64,000 nucleotides of DNA from Clostridiales bacterium (GTDB lineage: Bacteria > Bacillota > Clostridia > Christensenellales > Borkfalkiaceae), in assembly GCA_015069465.1 (NCBI GenBank), contig SVIO01000001.1, positions 62,001 through 126,000 on the forward strand, in the 5' to 3' direction. Under the pieces are notes generated by a model. That model made no database searches and was not told the origin of the DNA. It saw nothing but the letters and a program-made list of their open reading frames with translations. A program made the translations under genes and the position numbers. Every line of letters begins with the position of its first letter. The first letter of the stretch is position 1. Below, one piece after another: positions 1 through 9,243 of the stretch.

Positions 1-788
1 TTGAACTTGTTGAAAACGCTCCAAAAACATTTACTAAGTATTCACAAAACGGCAGTGGTACAGATTTAACTGATATTCCAGAAATGAACAACGTTCCTGG
101 TATTATCGCTTCTCAACAAATCGAAAGGTCAACACTTAAGAATGTTATAGTTAGATGTGATGCATTGAAAGATGCTGATAAGTCTCTCCAAAACTTCCGT
201 GCTGCACTTAACGTTGCTGGCAACTGTACATTAGAAAATGTATTTGTAATCGGTTCATCATACTCTAATATGTCTATTGATGTTGTTGATGTTACAGAAG
301 GCGAAGGTGAAGAAGCAACAGTTGTTGGTCAAGAATATGTATTAACACTTTCTGCTCCAGCAGGCGTTGAACCAGGTACTTATGCAGTTGGCGATGATGA
401 AACTCTTGCTCCTTACTTTGCTATGGCAACAGATATGTTTAAGTTTATGCAAAACATTGACGTATCTAATGAAATTGTTAAGGTTAAGTTTGTAGCTGAA
501 CCTGCAACTATGAAATTTGCTAATGAAGAAGCTTTCCAAGCTTACTTAAATGGTGATGGTGCTGCAGCTAAAGAAGCTCTTATCGCAACAGGCAGATGGG
601 CAGAAGTTGAAGGCGCACTTGTATGGAAAAACGAACCTGTTGAAGGTACAACACAAAATACATACAAAGTGGTTGCTAACACTATGAGCTATAAGGTTCC
701 TGTTGTTCCAACTGCTGATACAACAACTGATATTTATAGTTGGGTAGGCTTTGCTGGTTATAACCCAAGCATAACAATTGCTGGCTAA
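1..788 (+). CDS. Secreted/surface protein of unknown function, C-terminal part (5' end outside window)
   Basis: The reading frame is open from base 3, so the gene begins upstream of the window. The first internal ATG (84) is not the real start, because codons before it already match the neighbouring paralogue. About 260 C-terminal residues are visible. They align along their whole length with the C-terminus of the protein at 1311-3773: both carry E.NAP..F near the cut edge, then PEMNNVPG, SSYSNM, VKFVAEPATMKFA and EAFQAYLN, and both end in a short hydrophobic strand closing with Gly. The Ca-loop-like insert of the paralogue (DNDG) is absent here. Function is not recognised; by analogy with the paralogue it is probably exported. 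There is no terminator directly after the stop, but hairpins lie further down. Confidence 0.65.
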   Translation, partial: ELVENAPKTFTKYSQNGSGTDLTDIPEMNNVPGIIASQQIERSTLKNVIVRCDALKDADKSLQNFRAALNVAGNCTLENVFVIGSSYSNMSIDVVDVTEGEGEEATVVGQEYVLTLSAPAGVEPGTYAVGDDETLAPYFAMATDMFKFMQNIDVSNEIVKVKFVAEPATMKFANEEAFQAYLNGDGAAAKEALIATGRWAEVEGALVWKNEPVEGTTQNTYKVVANTMSYKVPVVPTADTTTDIYSWVGFAGYNPSITIAG

Positions 789-822
789 TAGTTATTAACT
801 GAAAATAACAAAAAATGCAATA

Positions 823-854
823 CTTAACTAAGGCAAAATTTTGCCTTAGTTAAG
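823..854. repeat. 32-bp perfect palindrome after the first surface-protein gene
   Basis: The 16-bp left arm (823-838) is exactly complementary to 839-854. Outside it, GCAAT (817-821) and ATTGC (857-861) can extend the stem past a small bulge. No U-tract follows on the plus strand. On the minus strand the stem is followed by a T-run, but no minus-strand gene ends here. It could be an mRNA 3'-end stabiliser or a weak terminator for the upstream gene. Confidence 0.5.
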
Positions 855-1055
855 AAATTGCAAAAAAGTAAATCTAAATACTATCAACAAAAAGTATTTT
901 TCTTGAATAAAACAAGAAAGATTAGTTTTATTTTACAAATTTAAAAAACTAGAATATTGTTGCAAAAATGTTTGTATTTTCCAAAGAATTTATCTAACAA
1001 AAGAAACACAAAAGAAGTTTTTTATAAAACACAAAAGATAAATAAAAGTTCATAT

Positions 1056-1073
1056 AAAGCCTTTTGGCTTTTT
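1056..1073 (+). terminator. Short intrinsic terminator-like hairpin
   Basis: AAAGCC (1056-1061), a TTTT loop and GGCTTT (1066-1071) are followed by two more T. The stem is short (6 bp) and the T-tract brief, so this may be only a secondary or partial terminator ahead of the better one at 1130-1153. Confidence 0.4.
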
Positions 1074-1123
1074 AATAAAAAAAACAAACTTTATGCAAAT
1101 GATATTTTAATTTACAAAAGAGG

Positions 1124-1153
1124 AAAAAGGAACAGCAAATTGCTGTTCTTTTT
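1124..1153 (+). terminator. Rho-independent terminator
   Basis: GAACAGCA (1130-1137) pairs with TGCTGTTC (1141-1148) and is followed by TTTTT. The arm sequence AAAGGAACAGCA is the same as in the terminator after the paralogous gene (3789-3822), which suggests gene and terminator were duplicated together. It lies about 340 bp past the upstream stop codon. Confidence 0.65.
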
Positions 1154-1221
1154 GCTTATTTATTAAATAAAAATTTTGTTTAAATTTATAGCAATTTATT
1201 GCATATATTTTTGTAATTATA

Positions 1222-1250
1222 TTGACTTTTATCTAAAATTTAAGTATAAT
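1222..1250 (+). promoter_or_regulatory. SigA-type promoter of the secreted protein gene
   Basis: TTGACT (1222-1227), a 17-bp spacer and TATAAT (1245-1250). The expected start point is near 1257, giving a leader of about 54 nt with GGAGGG placed 5 nt before the ATG at 1311. The promoter closely resembles that of valS (6519-6547): both end in AAGTATAAT. Confidence 0.85.
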
Positions 1251-1310
1251 ATTTATGAGTAATTATATTAACATAAAAACGTAGTTTTTAATTGTTAACG
1301 GAGGGCTATA

Positions 1311-3773
1311 ATGAAAAGCATTGGCAAAAAGATTAAGGCAATTTATTTACTAGCAATAATGGCTATCTTAAGCGTTTGTGTTGCTGTTTTTCCTGCGTTC
1401 AAAGCAGAAACAGTTAATGCTGAAGATACCGGGCTTAGTATGACAGGTGCTTACGTTCAATTTAGCAAAACAAATGGCGCAGATGATTTTGCTTTGATGT
1501 TCCAAGCAAAAATTTCAAAAACATTTTACGACACTGTTGCTGACAAAAGTGTAATATTCGGTATGGCTATTGGCCCAAAAGATAGTCTTGCTGGTATTAC
1601 TACTTATACTGACTTAGTTGCATTAGGTAACAATGTTGTTATTTTTGATTCTCTTGTTTCATCAGTTAGCGCTTCTACAGGTGGTCAAGTTGTTGAATTT
1701 TTGCAAGAAGCTGACTCTTTCACTTACGAAGCAGGAACATATTTCAACAAAAACGCAGCAGGTCAAGAAAACACAACCGATGCTACTTGGAAAAATAGAT
1801 ATAACGCTGAACTTACAGCAATTCCTTTTTATACTTTAGATGGCGATGTTGTTTTCAATTCTAGCCTTGCTATAACAAGGTCAGCAAGCCAAGTTGTTTA
1901 TAACACTTTAATGCTTGAATCTGCTAAGCCTGTTGATAGTGAAAATCTCGCTGTAACTGATGATATTTACACTGCAATAACAGGTAAACAACTTATAGAA
2001 TGGTATGGCGACCAAGAAATTTATTTATCTCAAGATAACAAAAAGTTATTCACAAACTTTTTAACTGGCGCTGCTACAGATGATGAAAAAGACCAAAGTT
2101 TCATGAGAACTTGGGGTCCATCTATAGATAAGTCTTCTAGTTCATTTATCCCAGCAGGTGGATATATGGCTGGTCAAAAAATCTTAAAGGCTATGTCTGG
2201 TCATACAAGTGCTTTTAGCACAACTCATCTTACTAATCCAGATGTTTTATTAGAGTTAGAAGCAGGTAAGAATTATAGATATTATTATGATGACGGCACA
2301 AGCGTTGTTTACTTTGAATACAAAGTTGCAACAACTGTTTTCACCGATATTGCTGGTACTAGTGCACAAGGTGAAGACTTTGCAAACTCTCATAAATTGT
2401 TAAATTCTGAATCTGCTGAAGTTATGGGTTCATACTTTACATTAAGAGAAGATTCTAATAATCTTTATATGCCAGAATCTTGTGAAACAGAAAGTTATGA
2501 TGGTTATTATGTTCTTGCTGGTGACCTTGCTCTTCCAAATCAATTTGATGGTATTAAGTATAAAACACAAGGTGGTAACTCAGGCGATATTGCTGCTCGT
2601 TTTACAAATGCTAACTTTACAAGAAAAACTTTAGGTGCATTTAAGCATATCCCACAATATATTGAAATTGCTGATAAGGCAAATGTCAGTGGTGGTTTTA
2701 CTGGTACATTTGATGGCAGAGGTTATACTATTGAGACATCTTTTGCTCGTGGTGGTTTATTTGGTGTTATCAATGGTGGTACAGTTAAAAACTTAAATGT
2801 TGTTGCTGATTTCTATCAATATGGACTAGATGCTAACAAGCAAATTTATTATACAGAACAATCTTACGAAGAAAAGGCTGCAACCTTAGCCGAAGTTATC
2901 TATGATAACAGCACAATTGAAAATGTTGCTATCAAGATTAAAGAAAACGCTCCAAGAACTTTTGCTAATAATGCTCAAGATGATAGTGGCAATGCTATCG
3001 CAAACACTCCAGAAATGAACAATGTTCCAGGTGTTATCGCTGCTCAAGGATTTAAGGGTAATAACATTACACTTAAAAATGTTATCGTTGAATGTGATAC
3101 ATTAAAAGATGCTAATAAGTCAATTCAAAACTATCGTGCAGCACTTAATATCGCTGATGGCAGTGAAGTAACTATTGAAAATGTGTTTGTAGTCGGTTCA
3201 TCTTACTCTAACATGTTTATCGATGATAACTATACATTAACAATTTCAGTTGCTTCTGCTCCAGAAGGTTTTGATTTTGGCGAATATCCAATTACTACAG
3301 CTGGTTTAGAAGATTATGCTTCAATGGCGACTGAAATGTATAAGTGGATGAGAAAAGAAGTTCTTGATTTGGAAGTTGCTAAAATTAAGTTTGTAGCTGA
3401 ACCTGCAACAATGAAATTCGCTACAGAAGATGCTTTCCAAGCATACTTAAATGATGCTGGTGCTGCTAATAAAACTGCTCTTATCGCATCTGGTATGTGG
3501 AAAGATAAGAACGGCGCTCTCATTTGGGCTAACGAAGTTATCGAAGGAACAACTTATACTATTTCTGCAAATAACACTGCATTGTCAGAACCACTTGATG
3601 CTACAACAGATGCTAACTTTAATGGTGTTGTAGACACAGCCGATACAGCTGATATCGATAACGATGGCATTTTGGACTATAAAGATAGCTTTATTGACTA
3701 CTTTGGTTGGACATTAGTTTTCCCAGAACTTGCAGATGTATCTTATAACTACGATATTACATTAGTAGGTTAA
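1311..3773 (+). CDS. Large secreted protein with beta-helix-like segment and Ca-binding-type loop, function unknown
   Basis: The protein has 820 residues. It starts with a Sec signal peptide: a Lys-rich n-region, a hydrophobic core at about 11-30, and an AxA-like site (TVNA/ED) after residue 37. The start is supported by GGAGGG 5 nt upstream. Around residues 458-500 the pattern GGFTGTFDGRGYTI...GGLFGVI-GGTVKNLNV resembles the GLUG/right-handed beta-helix repeats of surface adhesins. Residues about 545-820 are paralogous to the truncated gene at 1-788. Near residues 763-795 a D-N-NGVVD...DIDNDGILDYKD stretch looks like a thrombospondin-type-3 or dockerin calcium loop and is missing from the paralogue. 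No sortase motif or C-terminal membrane anchor was seen. It is probably an extracellular or cell-surface protein; no specific function is claimed. Confidence 0.75.
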   Translation: MKSIGKKIKAIYLLAIMAILSVCVAVFPAFKAETVNAEDTGLSMTGAYVQFSKTNGADDFALMFQAKISKTFYDTVADKSVIFGMAIGPKDSLAGITTYTDLVALGNNVVIFDSLVSSVSASTGGQVVEFLQEADSFTYEAGTYFNKNAAGQENTTDATWKNRYNAELTAIPFYTLDGDVVFNSSLAITRSASQVVYNTLMLESAKPVDSENLAVTDDIYTAITGKQLIEWYGDQEIYLSQDNKKLFTNFLTGAATDDEKDQSFMRTWGPSIDKSSSSFIPAGGYMAGQKILKAMSGHTSAFSTTHLTNPDVLLELEAGKNYRYYYDDGTSVVYFEYKVATTVFTDIAGTSAQGEDFANSHKLLNSESAEVMGSYFTLREDSNNLYMPESCETESYDGYYVLAGDLALPNQFDGIKYKTQGGNSGDIAARFTNANFTRKTLGAFKHIPQYIEIADKANVSGGFTGTFDGRGYTIETSFARGGLFGVINGGTVKNLNVVADFYQYGLDANKQIYYTEQSYEEKAATLAEVIYDNSTIENVAIKIKENAPRTFANNAQDDSGNAIANTPEMNNVPGVIAAQGFKGNNITLKNVIVECDTLKDANKSIQNYRAALNIADGSEVTIENVFVVGSSYSNMFIDDNYTLTISVASAPEGFDFGEYPITTAGLEDYASMATEMYKWMRKEVLDLEVAKIKFVAEPATMKFATEDAFQAYLNDAGAANKTALIASGMWKDKNGALIWANEVIEGTTYTISANNTALSEPLDATTDANFNGVVDTADTADIDNDGILDYKDSFIDYFGWTLVFPELADVSYNYDITLVG

Positions 3774-3788
3774 TAACTTAAAATAATT

Positions 3789-3822
3789 AAAAGGAACAGC
3801 ATTTTTGCTGTTCCTTTTTTTA
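3789..3822. terminator. Bidirectional intrinsic terminator
   Basis: A 13-bp stem, AAAAGGAACAGCA (3789-3801) with TGCTGTTCCTTTT (3806-3818), has a TTTT loop and a T-run on the plus strand. Read on the minus strand the hairpin also ends in a T-run. It therefore can serve both the surface-protein gene and the converging ABC-transporter operon, whose last gene stops at 3836. Confidence 0.85.
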
Positions 3823-3835
3823 TATATAAATTAAC

Positions 3836-4648
3836 TTAATAATTTGTGTTTTTAATAAGCAATTTTTCAAGTAGGGCAATGATTAAATACATCATTGTTG
3901 CCAAAATACATAGTATTATTGTTGCACTCATAACAAGGTCAAGCTTAAACACTTGCCCACCATATACTATTAAATAGCCAAGTCCTGCTCTAGATACTAA
4001 ATATTCGCCCATTATTGAGCCCACCCAAGATAGTCCCACGCTTATTTTTAACATACTTATTAGTGTTGGAAAACTGCCGGGAATTACAAGTTTTGTTAGT
4101 ATTTGAAATTTATTTGCTCCCATTGCTTTAAGCAGTAATATCTTATCTTTATCTGTTGCTAAAAAACCGTTTAACATTGTTATTATTGCAACTATTATTC
4201 CTATCAACACTGCCATAAAGATTATTGCCTTACTGCCACTTCCACACCATACAATTATTATCGGTCCTAACGCTATCTTTGGCAGACTGTTTAACACAAC
4301 CACATAAGGCTCTAAAACCTTTCTTAAACGCTCAGACCACCATAATGCTAGGGCAATTATATACCCAAGTCCAACGGCTATTATAAAGCCCATTATGGTT
4401 TCATACAATGTCACTCCCATGTGATAGGTTAGATTGTTTTCTTCTAAAAGTGATATTGTCGTTTTTAAAATTCGGCTAGGACTACTTGTTATAAATATAT
4501 CTATCTTTCCAAGGTTTGCTAAAATTTCCCAAAGTGCTAAAAGTAAGCCTAAAATTGCAAATCGTGCAACCCATATAATTATAGTTTCTCGTCTTTCTCG
4601 CTTTAGAAATAGAATATGCTCTTTTGAATATTTTTTCTCTTTTGTCAT
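3836..4648 (-). CDS. ABC transporter permease (SsuC/TauC-like, BPD_transp_1)
   Basis: Inner-membrane permease of 270 residues with about six membrane segments. The conserved EAA loop region is visible as LLLKAMGANKFQILTKLVIPGSFPTL in two parts: the AMGAN core, then the IPGS segment. I start it at the ATG at 4648, with AAGGAG just upstream and an ATGA overlap with the ATPase stop, rather than at an in-frame ATG 15 nt further up. It is the last gene of a three-gene operon with ATPase and lipoprotein. The family (SsuABC, TauABC, ThiXYZ) imports small organic molecules such as sulfonates or pyrimidine precursors. The substrate here cannot be read from sequence. Confidence 0.85.
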   Translation of the reverse strand: MTKEKKYSKEHILFLKRERRETIIIWVARFAILGLLLALWEILANLGKIDIFITSSPSRILKTTISLLEENNLTYHMGVTLYETIMGFIIAVGLGYIIALALWWSERLRKVLEPYVVVLNSLPKIALGPIIIVWCGSGSKAIIFMAVLIGIIVAIITMLNGFLATDKDKILLLKAMGANKFQILTKLVIPGSFPTLISMLKISVGLSWVGSIMGEYLVSRAGLGYLIVYGGQVFKLDLVMSATIILCILATMMYLIIALLEKLLIKNTNY

Positions 4649-5403
4649 ATTAACTCCTTCCAAACCTTTTCAAACAAAATGCCAAAATCTTTACTTTCTC
4701 TATTGCGTAGTGGAGAGCCACCATTTAAGTTTGGTCTAAATATCGATTTCACTTGTGCAGGCCTATGTGATAACACTATTATTTTGTCAGACATAGATAT
4801 CGCTTCTGATATATCGTGAGTAACTAAAATCGCCGTTTTTTTCTCAAGTTTTATTATGCTATAAACATCATCGCATACGCTAAGCCGTGTTTGTGAATCA
4901 AGTGCTGAAAACGGCTCATCTAGTAGCAATAATTGTGGTTTATATGCTAGTGTTCTAATAAGCGCTACTCTTTGTCGCATTCCACCAGAAAGTTCGCTAG
5001 GATAGTTCTTTCTAAAGTCAATAAGTCCATATTTTTCAAGTAAATGCAATGCGTATTCTTTGTTTTCTTTTGTGTTTATTCCTTTTATTTCTAGTGGCAA
5101 AAACACGTTCTTTTCTATTGTTCGCCAAGGAAATAATTGGTCTTTTTGTAGCATATAACCAAGTTCTATTTTTGCGTTATCTTTATTTATATCTTTTCCA
5201 TTTATTATTATTTTTCCACTGCTAGGCGTTATTAGTCCTGCTATCAATGATAGTATGCTCGTTTTTCCACACCCAGATGGGCCGATTATTGATAAAAATT
5301 CGCCTTGATTACAATTAAAACTTAACTTCTCTATAGCTTTTATTTCGTCTTTTTTTGTTTGGTATGTCAATGAAACATTTATGAATTCTAATTGTTTATT
5401 CAT
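4645..5403 (-). CDS. ABC transporter ATP-binding protein (SsuB/TauB-like)
   Basis: Cytoplasmic ATPase of 252 residues with a complete nucleotide-binding domain: Walker A GPSGCGKTS at about 41-49, Q-loop (MLQKDQLFPW), ABC signature LSGGMRQR, Walker B LLLLDEPFSALD, and the switch His in VTHD. It overlaps the permease gene by 4 bp (ATGA), implying translational coupling. It lies 43 bp downstream of the lipoprotein gene. It energises the importer with the permease and the binding protein. Confidence 0.9.
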   Translation of the reverse strand: MNKQLEFINVSLTYQTKKDEIKAIEKLSFNCNQGEFLSIIGPSGCGKTSILSLIAGLITPSSGKIIINGKDINKDNAKIELGYMLQKDQLFPWRTIEKNVFLPLEIKGINTKENKEYALHLLEKYGLIDFRKNYPSELSGGMRQRVALIRTLAYKPQLLLLDEPFSALDSQTRLSVCDDVYSIIKLEKKTAILVTHDISEAISMSDKIIVLSHRPAQVKSIFRPNLNGGSPLRNRESKDFGILFEKVWKELI

Positions 5404-5446
5404 AATTTTATCTCTCGTTTTTCTATTTCATAGTGAAGGCTGTCTT

Positions 5447-6436
5447 TTATCTGCCAAAAACCTGCCTTGCTATGCTATTGTCTACAATTTTATTAAATTC
5501 TACTCGACTTGTTAGTTCGCCTGCATTTTGCATTATGTCTTGAAGACGAGTAAAACTTGCTTCGGTCGCTTGCATGTCAGTTTTCCATGCATTTATATTC
5601 TTATAACTCTTTATTGATGTCTCTATTGAATTTATTGTCGTTGAAGGGAATTGTTTTACAATTGCTTCTGCAACTTCATACTCGCTATGTGTTTCAATAT
5701 ATTCATATGCCTTTTTAATTGCCTTCATAAACTTTTCTAGTTTTTCTTGATTGTTTTTAATATAACTGCCAAGTGCAATAAATGACGTGTATGGAATTTC
5801 GCCACCTTGCTCGCCAACACTTGCTACAATGTGCCATTTTCCACTTGCTTGATATTCTGATGCCGTAGGCTCAAATACAGTGCAATAATCAGCCGTTCCA
5901 CCTAAAAAGGCACTTGTCATAAGGTTAAATTGAACATCAAAATTCATTGTAAAATCCTGATTATTCTGCATGCCTAGTTGGTTCATAATATATTCAAATG
6001 TCATTGCTGGAACGCCACCTTTTCTGCCGGCAAGAATTTCTTTGCCCTGTAAATCTGTCCATCTAAAGTTTGGCTCGCTAACTCTTGAAACTAAAAATGC
6101 ACCGTCTTTTTGAGTTAGTTGACCAAACACTTTTGGATAGTCGGCTTTACCTTGATTATAGACGTAGATTACCGTTTCGGGACCCATTAGACCAATGTCG
6201 GCTGTTCCTGATAATAGGGCAGTCATTGAATTGTCTGCACCTCCACCATTTGTAAGTTCGATTTTTAAGCCTTCATCTTCAAAATAGCCGTTTTCTATTG
6301 CCAAATATAATGGTGTATAAAACACAGAGTGAGTTACTTCATTTAATCGAATTGTGCCTTCATCTTGCTTTTTACAGCCAAGCATTGGCATAGCTAAAAT
6401 ACAAATAGTTAGTATTATTGTTAAAATTCTTTTCAT
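5447..6436 (-). CDS. ABC transporter substrate-binding lipoprotein (NMT1/SsuA-like)
   Basis: Extracytoplasmic solute-binding protein of about 329 residues with a lipoprotein signal peptide. The lipobox MLGC puts the acylated Cys at residue 21 when translation starts at the ATG at 6436 (GGAG upstream). A longer in-frame start at 6475 would put a charged 13-residue tail before the signal and is rejected. The fold signature (N-terminal NGGGADNSMTALLSGTADIG, later GGTADYC) fits the NMT1/THI5-like family of sulfonate, nitrate or thiamine-precursor binding proteins. No TPP riboswitch or S-box leader is visible, so the ligand is open. Confidence 0.85.
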   Translation of the reverse strand: MKRILTIILTICILAMPMLGCKKQDEGTIRLNEVTHSVFYTPLYLAIENGYFEDEGLKIELTNGGGADNSMTALLSGTADIGLMGPETVIYVYNQGKADYPKVFGQLTQKDGAFLVSRVSEPNFRWTDLQGKEILAGRKGGVPAMTFEYIMNQLGMQNNQDFTMNFDVQFNLMTSAFLGGTADYCTVFEPTASEYQASGKWHIVASVGEQGGEIPYTSFIALGSYIKNNQEKLEKFMKAIKKAYEYIETHSEYEVAEAIVKQFPSTTINSIETSIKSYKNINAWKTDMQATEASFTRLQDIMQNAGELTSRVEFNKIVDNSIARQVFGR

Positions 6437-6473
6437 TTTGTTTTTTCTCCATTTTTTATTTTTGTCATATTTC

Positions 6474-6503
6474 ATTTTATGAAATTATTTCTATTATTGA
6501 CAA
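6474..6503 (-). promoter_or_regulatory. Probable promoter of the ABC importer operon
   Basis: On the minus strand TTGTCA (6503-6498) and TAAAAT (6479-6474) are separated by 18 bp, about 40 bp upstream of the lipoprotein ATG. The divergent valS promoter lies immediately next to it. Both boxes deviate slightly from consensus. Confidence 0.45.
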
Positions 6504-6518
6504 TGTTTTGCAATTATC

Positions 6519-6547
6519 TTGACTTTATTATAAATATTAAGTATAAT
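6519..6547 (+). promoter_or_regulatory. SigA-type promoter of valS
   Basis: TTGACT (6519-6524), a 17-bp spacer and TATAAT (6542-6547). The leader to the valS ATG is only about 60 nt, too short for a T-box, so valS does not appear to be controlled by a tRNA-sensing leader here. Confidence 0.85.
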
Positions 6548-6615
6548 AATCTTTGACTTTATTAAATTATTTGTTTTAAGTATATATTTTCAATATATAA
6601 AGGAGAAAGCCAACT

Positions 6616-9243
6616 ATGGATATGGCAAAAACTTATAACCCTTCTGAATTCGAAAATGATATTTATAAAGAATGGGAATCTAATGGTTATTTTACTGCGA
6701 AAGTAGATGCGAATAAACTTCCTTTTACTATCGTTATTCCACCACCAAATATTACTGGTCAACTTCACATGGGTCACGCTCTTGATGAAACTTTACAAGA
6801 TACTTTGATTCGTTTTAAAAGAATGCAAGGTTATAGTGCGCTTTGGCTTCCTGGAACTGACCACGCTTCTATTGCTACTGAAGTTAAAATCGTTGAGCAA
6901 ATGGCTAAAGAAGGCATTACCAAAAAAGATGTTGGAAGAGAAGGTTTTCTTGAGCGTGCTTGGGCTTGGAAAGAAAAATATGGTGGTCGTATTATCGAGC
7001 AATTAAAAACACTCGGTTCTTCTTGCGACTGGTCTCGTTTGGCTTTTACAATGGATGAAAAATGCTCAAGAGCCGTTAAAGAAGTCTTTGTTAACCTTTA
7101 TGAAAAAGGACTTATTTATCGTGGTGACAGAATTATTAACTGGTGTCCTGAGTGTAAAACTGCGCTTTCTGATGCTGAAGTTGAGTATGTAGAAGAAGAT
7201 AGTAATCTTTGGTATATTAAATATCCTGTAAAGGATAGTGATGAGTTTATTACTGTTGCAACATCTAGACCTGAAACCATGCTCGGTGATACTGCAGTTG
7301 CAGTTAATCCAAAAGATGAAAGATATAAACACATGCAAGGTAAAACTCTTATTTTACCTATTGTAAATAAAGAAATTCCTATCGTATTCGATGATTATGT
7401 TGAACTTGGTTTTGGTACAGGTGCTGTTAAAATTACGCCTGCACATGACCCAAATGACTTTGAAGTTGGTCTAAGACATAATTTAGAAGTTATTAAGGTT
7501 ATTGCTGACGATGGAAAAATGAACGAACTTGCTGGCAAGTATTGTGGCAAGGATGCTCTTGTTTGTAGAAAAGAGATTGTTGAAGAACTAAAAGAACTTG
7601 GTTATTTAGTTAAAATTGAGCCACTTCATCATAGTGTTGGGCATTGTTATAGATGTAACCACACGGTTGAGCCTATCGTAAGTAAGCAATGGTTTGTAAA
7701 GATGCAACCACTTGCTGACCCTGCAATTGATGTGGTTAGAAAGAAGAGCGTTAAGTTCACTCCAGATAGATTTTCTAAGATTTATTTCAATTGGATGGAA
7801 AATGTTAAGGATTGGTGTATCTCTCGTCAATTATGGTGGGGACATAGAATTCCAGCATATTACTGCCAAGATTGTGGCGAAATGATGATTTCTAAGACAG
7901 ATGTTTGCACTTGTTCTAAGTGTGGTAGCACTAATATAAAACAAGATGAAGATGTTCTTGATACATGGTTCTCATCAGCACTTTGGCCATTTTCTACATT
8001 AGGATATCCAGATAAAACCGAAGACTTAGAATATTTTTATCCAACAGATGTTCTTGTTACAGGATATGATATTATTTTCTTCTGGGTTGCAAGAATGATT
8101 TTCTCTGGTCTTGAACATATGAAACGCATACCATTTAAGGATGTTTTAATTCACGGACTTGTTCGTGACTCTCAGGGTAGAAAGATGAGTAAATCTTTAG
8201 GTAATGGTATTGACCCAACTGAAATTATTGCTAAATATGGCGCCGATACTCTTAGGTTTTCGCTTATCAATGGTGTTGCTGCTGGTAGCGATATGAGATT
8301 TTCTGATGAGAAGATTGAAGGCGCTAGAAACTTTATGAACAAGATTTGGAATGCTTCTAGATTTGTTCTTATGAATACCGAAGGCAAAAGGATTTCTTCA
8401 ATTAAGGACTGCAAACTTAACTGTGCTGATAAATGGATAATTACAAGGCTTAATAAGACCATTAAAGATGTTACAGTTAATATGGAAAAATTTGAAATGG
8501 GCGTTGCTCTAGCAAACCTTTATGATTTTGTTTGGAACGATTTCTGTGACTGGTACATTGAACTCACTAAACCTGTTCTTTATGGCGAAGATGAGAAGAA
8601 ATATAACGACACAATTAGTGTTCTAACATTTGTTCTTGGCGAAATTATGAAACTTTTACACCCATTTGTGCCATTTATTACAGAAAAGATTTATAAGAGT
8701 ATTCCTAATGCTAATGCTCCACTTATGCTTGCAGAATTCCCAAGATATAATTCTAAGTTTAACTATAGTGCTGCAGTTAAGGAAATAGAGCCTACTAAAG
8801 AAATTATAAAGTGTATTAGAAACCTTAAAGCTCAAGTAGGGGCTGCACCATCTAAAAAAGTAAAACTTTATGTAAAGACTGAAAACAAAAAAGTTATTAA
8901 AAATTGTAGCGTTTATATCGAAAAACTTGCTGGTGTTTCTGAAATTTCTATTATAGAAGACAAAAACAACCTAACTGAAAAGGTTGTTTCTCAAGTAATT
9001 GATGGATTTGAATTGTTTATTCCACTAGGAGAACTTGTAGATTTTGACAAGGAAATTGAAAGACTTGAAAGAGAACTTCACACCGTAAATAACGAAATCG
9101 CAAGAGCAAGTGGAAAACTTGCAAATGAAAAATTCTTAGAAAAAGCTCCTAAGAATTTGGTTGATGCAGAAAGAGAAAAATTAAATAAGTATATCGATAT
9201 GCGTGATAAATTATTAGTTCAAATTAAAGACTTAAAAGGATAA
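6616..9243 (+). CDS. valS: Valine--tRNA ligase
   Basis: Class Ia aminoacyl-tRNA synthetase charging tRNA-Val, 875 residues, normal for the family. The HIGH-type motif [14 protein letters not shown] has HMGH at 51-54 and the KMSKS loop is at 523-527. The editing (CP1) domain lies between. A Cys4 zinc-knuckle-like stretch (YYCQDCGE...CTCSKCGS) sits in the middle, and the C-terminal coiled-coil arm typical of ValRS is at about 810-875. AGGAG precedes the ATG by about 10 nt; a second ATG two codons on is an alternative start. It is monocistronic by layout, with its own promoter upstream and a convergent gene downstream whose end overlaps by 12 bp. Confidence 0.97.
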   Translation: MDMAKTYNPSEFENDIYKEWESNGYFTAKVDANKLPFTIVIPPPNITGQLHMGHALDETLQDTLIRFKRMQGYSALWLPGTDHASIATEVKIVEQMAKEGITKKDVGREGFLERAWAWKEKYGGRIIEQLKTLGSSCDWSRLAFTMDEKCSRAVKEVFVNLYEKGLIYRGDRIINWCPECKTALSDAEVEYVEEDSNLWYIKYPVKDSDEFITVATSRPETMLGDTAVAVNPKDERYKHMQGKTLILPIVNKEIPIVFDDYVELGFGTGAVKITPAHDPNDFEVGLRHNLEVIKVIADDGKMNELAGKYCGKDALVCRKEIVEELKELGYLVKIEPLHHSVGHCYRCNHTVEPIVSKQWFVKMQPLADPAIDVVRKKSVKFTPDRFSKIYFNWMENVKDWCISRQLWWGHRIPAYYCQDCGEMMISKTDVCTCSKCGSTNIKQDEDVLDTWFSSALWPFSTLGYPDKTEDLEYFYPTDVLVTGYDIIFFWVARMIFSGLEHMKRIPFKDVLIHGLVRDSQGRKMSKSLGNGIDPTEIIAKYGADTLRFSLINGVAAGSDMRFSDEKIEGARNFMNKIWNASRFVLMNTEGKRISSIKDCKLNCADKWIITRLNKTIKDVTVNMEKFEMGVALANLYDFVWNDFCDWYIELTKPVLYGEDEKKYNDTISVLTFVLGEIMKLLHPFVPFITEKIYKSIPNANAPLMLAEFPRYNSKFNYSAAVKEIEPTKEIIKCIRNLKAQVGAAPSKKVKLYVKTENKKVIKNCSVYIEKLAGVSEISIIEDKNNLTEKVVSQVIDGFELFIPLGELVDFDKEIERLERELHTVNNEIARASGKLANEKFLEKAPKNLVDAEREKLNKYIDMRDKLLVQIKDLKG

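Larger units (their letters stand above)
789..1310. other. 522-bp intergenic region between the two surface-protein paralogues
   Basis: No convincing gene is present. The stretch holds a 32-bp perfect palindrome (823-854), two intrinsic-terminator-like hairpins (1056-1073 and 1130-1153) and, at its right end, the promoter (1222-1250) and ribosome binding site (GGAGGG at 1300-1305) of the next gene. A 69-codon ORF at 957-1166 is AT-rich and runs through both terminator hairpins, so it is not called. Confidence 0.6.

Noticed and set aside
957-1166. 69-codon plus-strand ORF in the surface-protein spacer
   Set aside because: Lys/Phe/Leu-rich translation of AT-rich DNA, no ribosome site, and it runs through two terminator hairpins.
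6548-6615. T-box leader for valS
   Set aside because: Only about 60 nt of leader with no T-box sequence, specifier loop or terminator.
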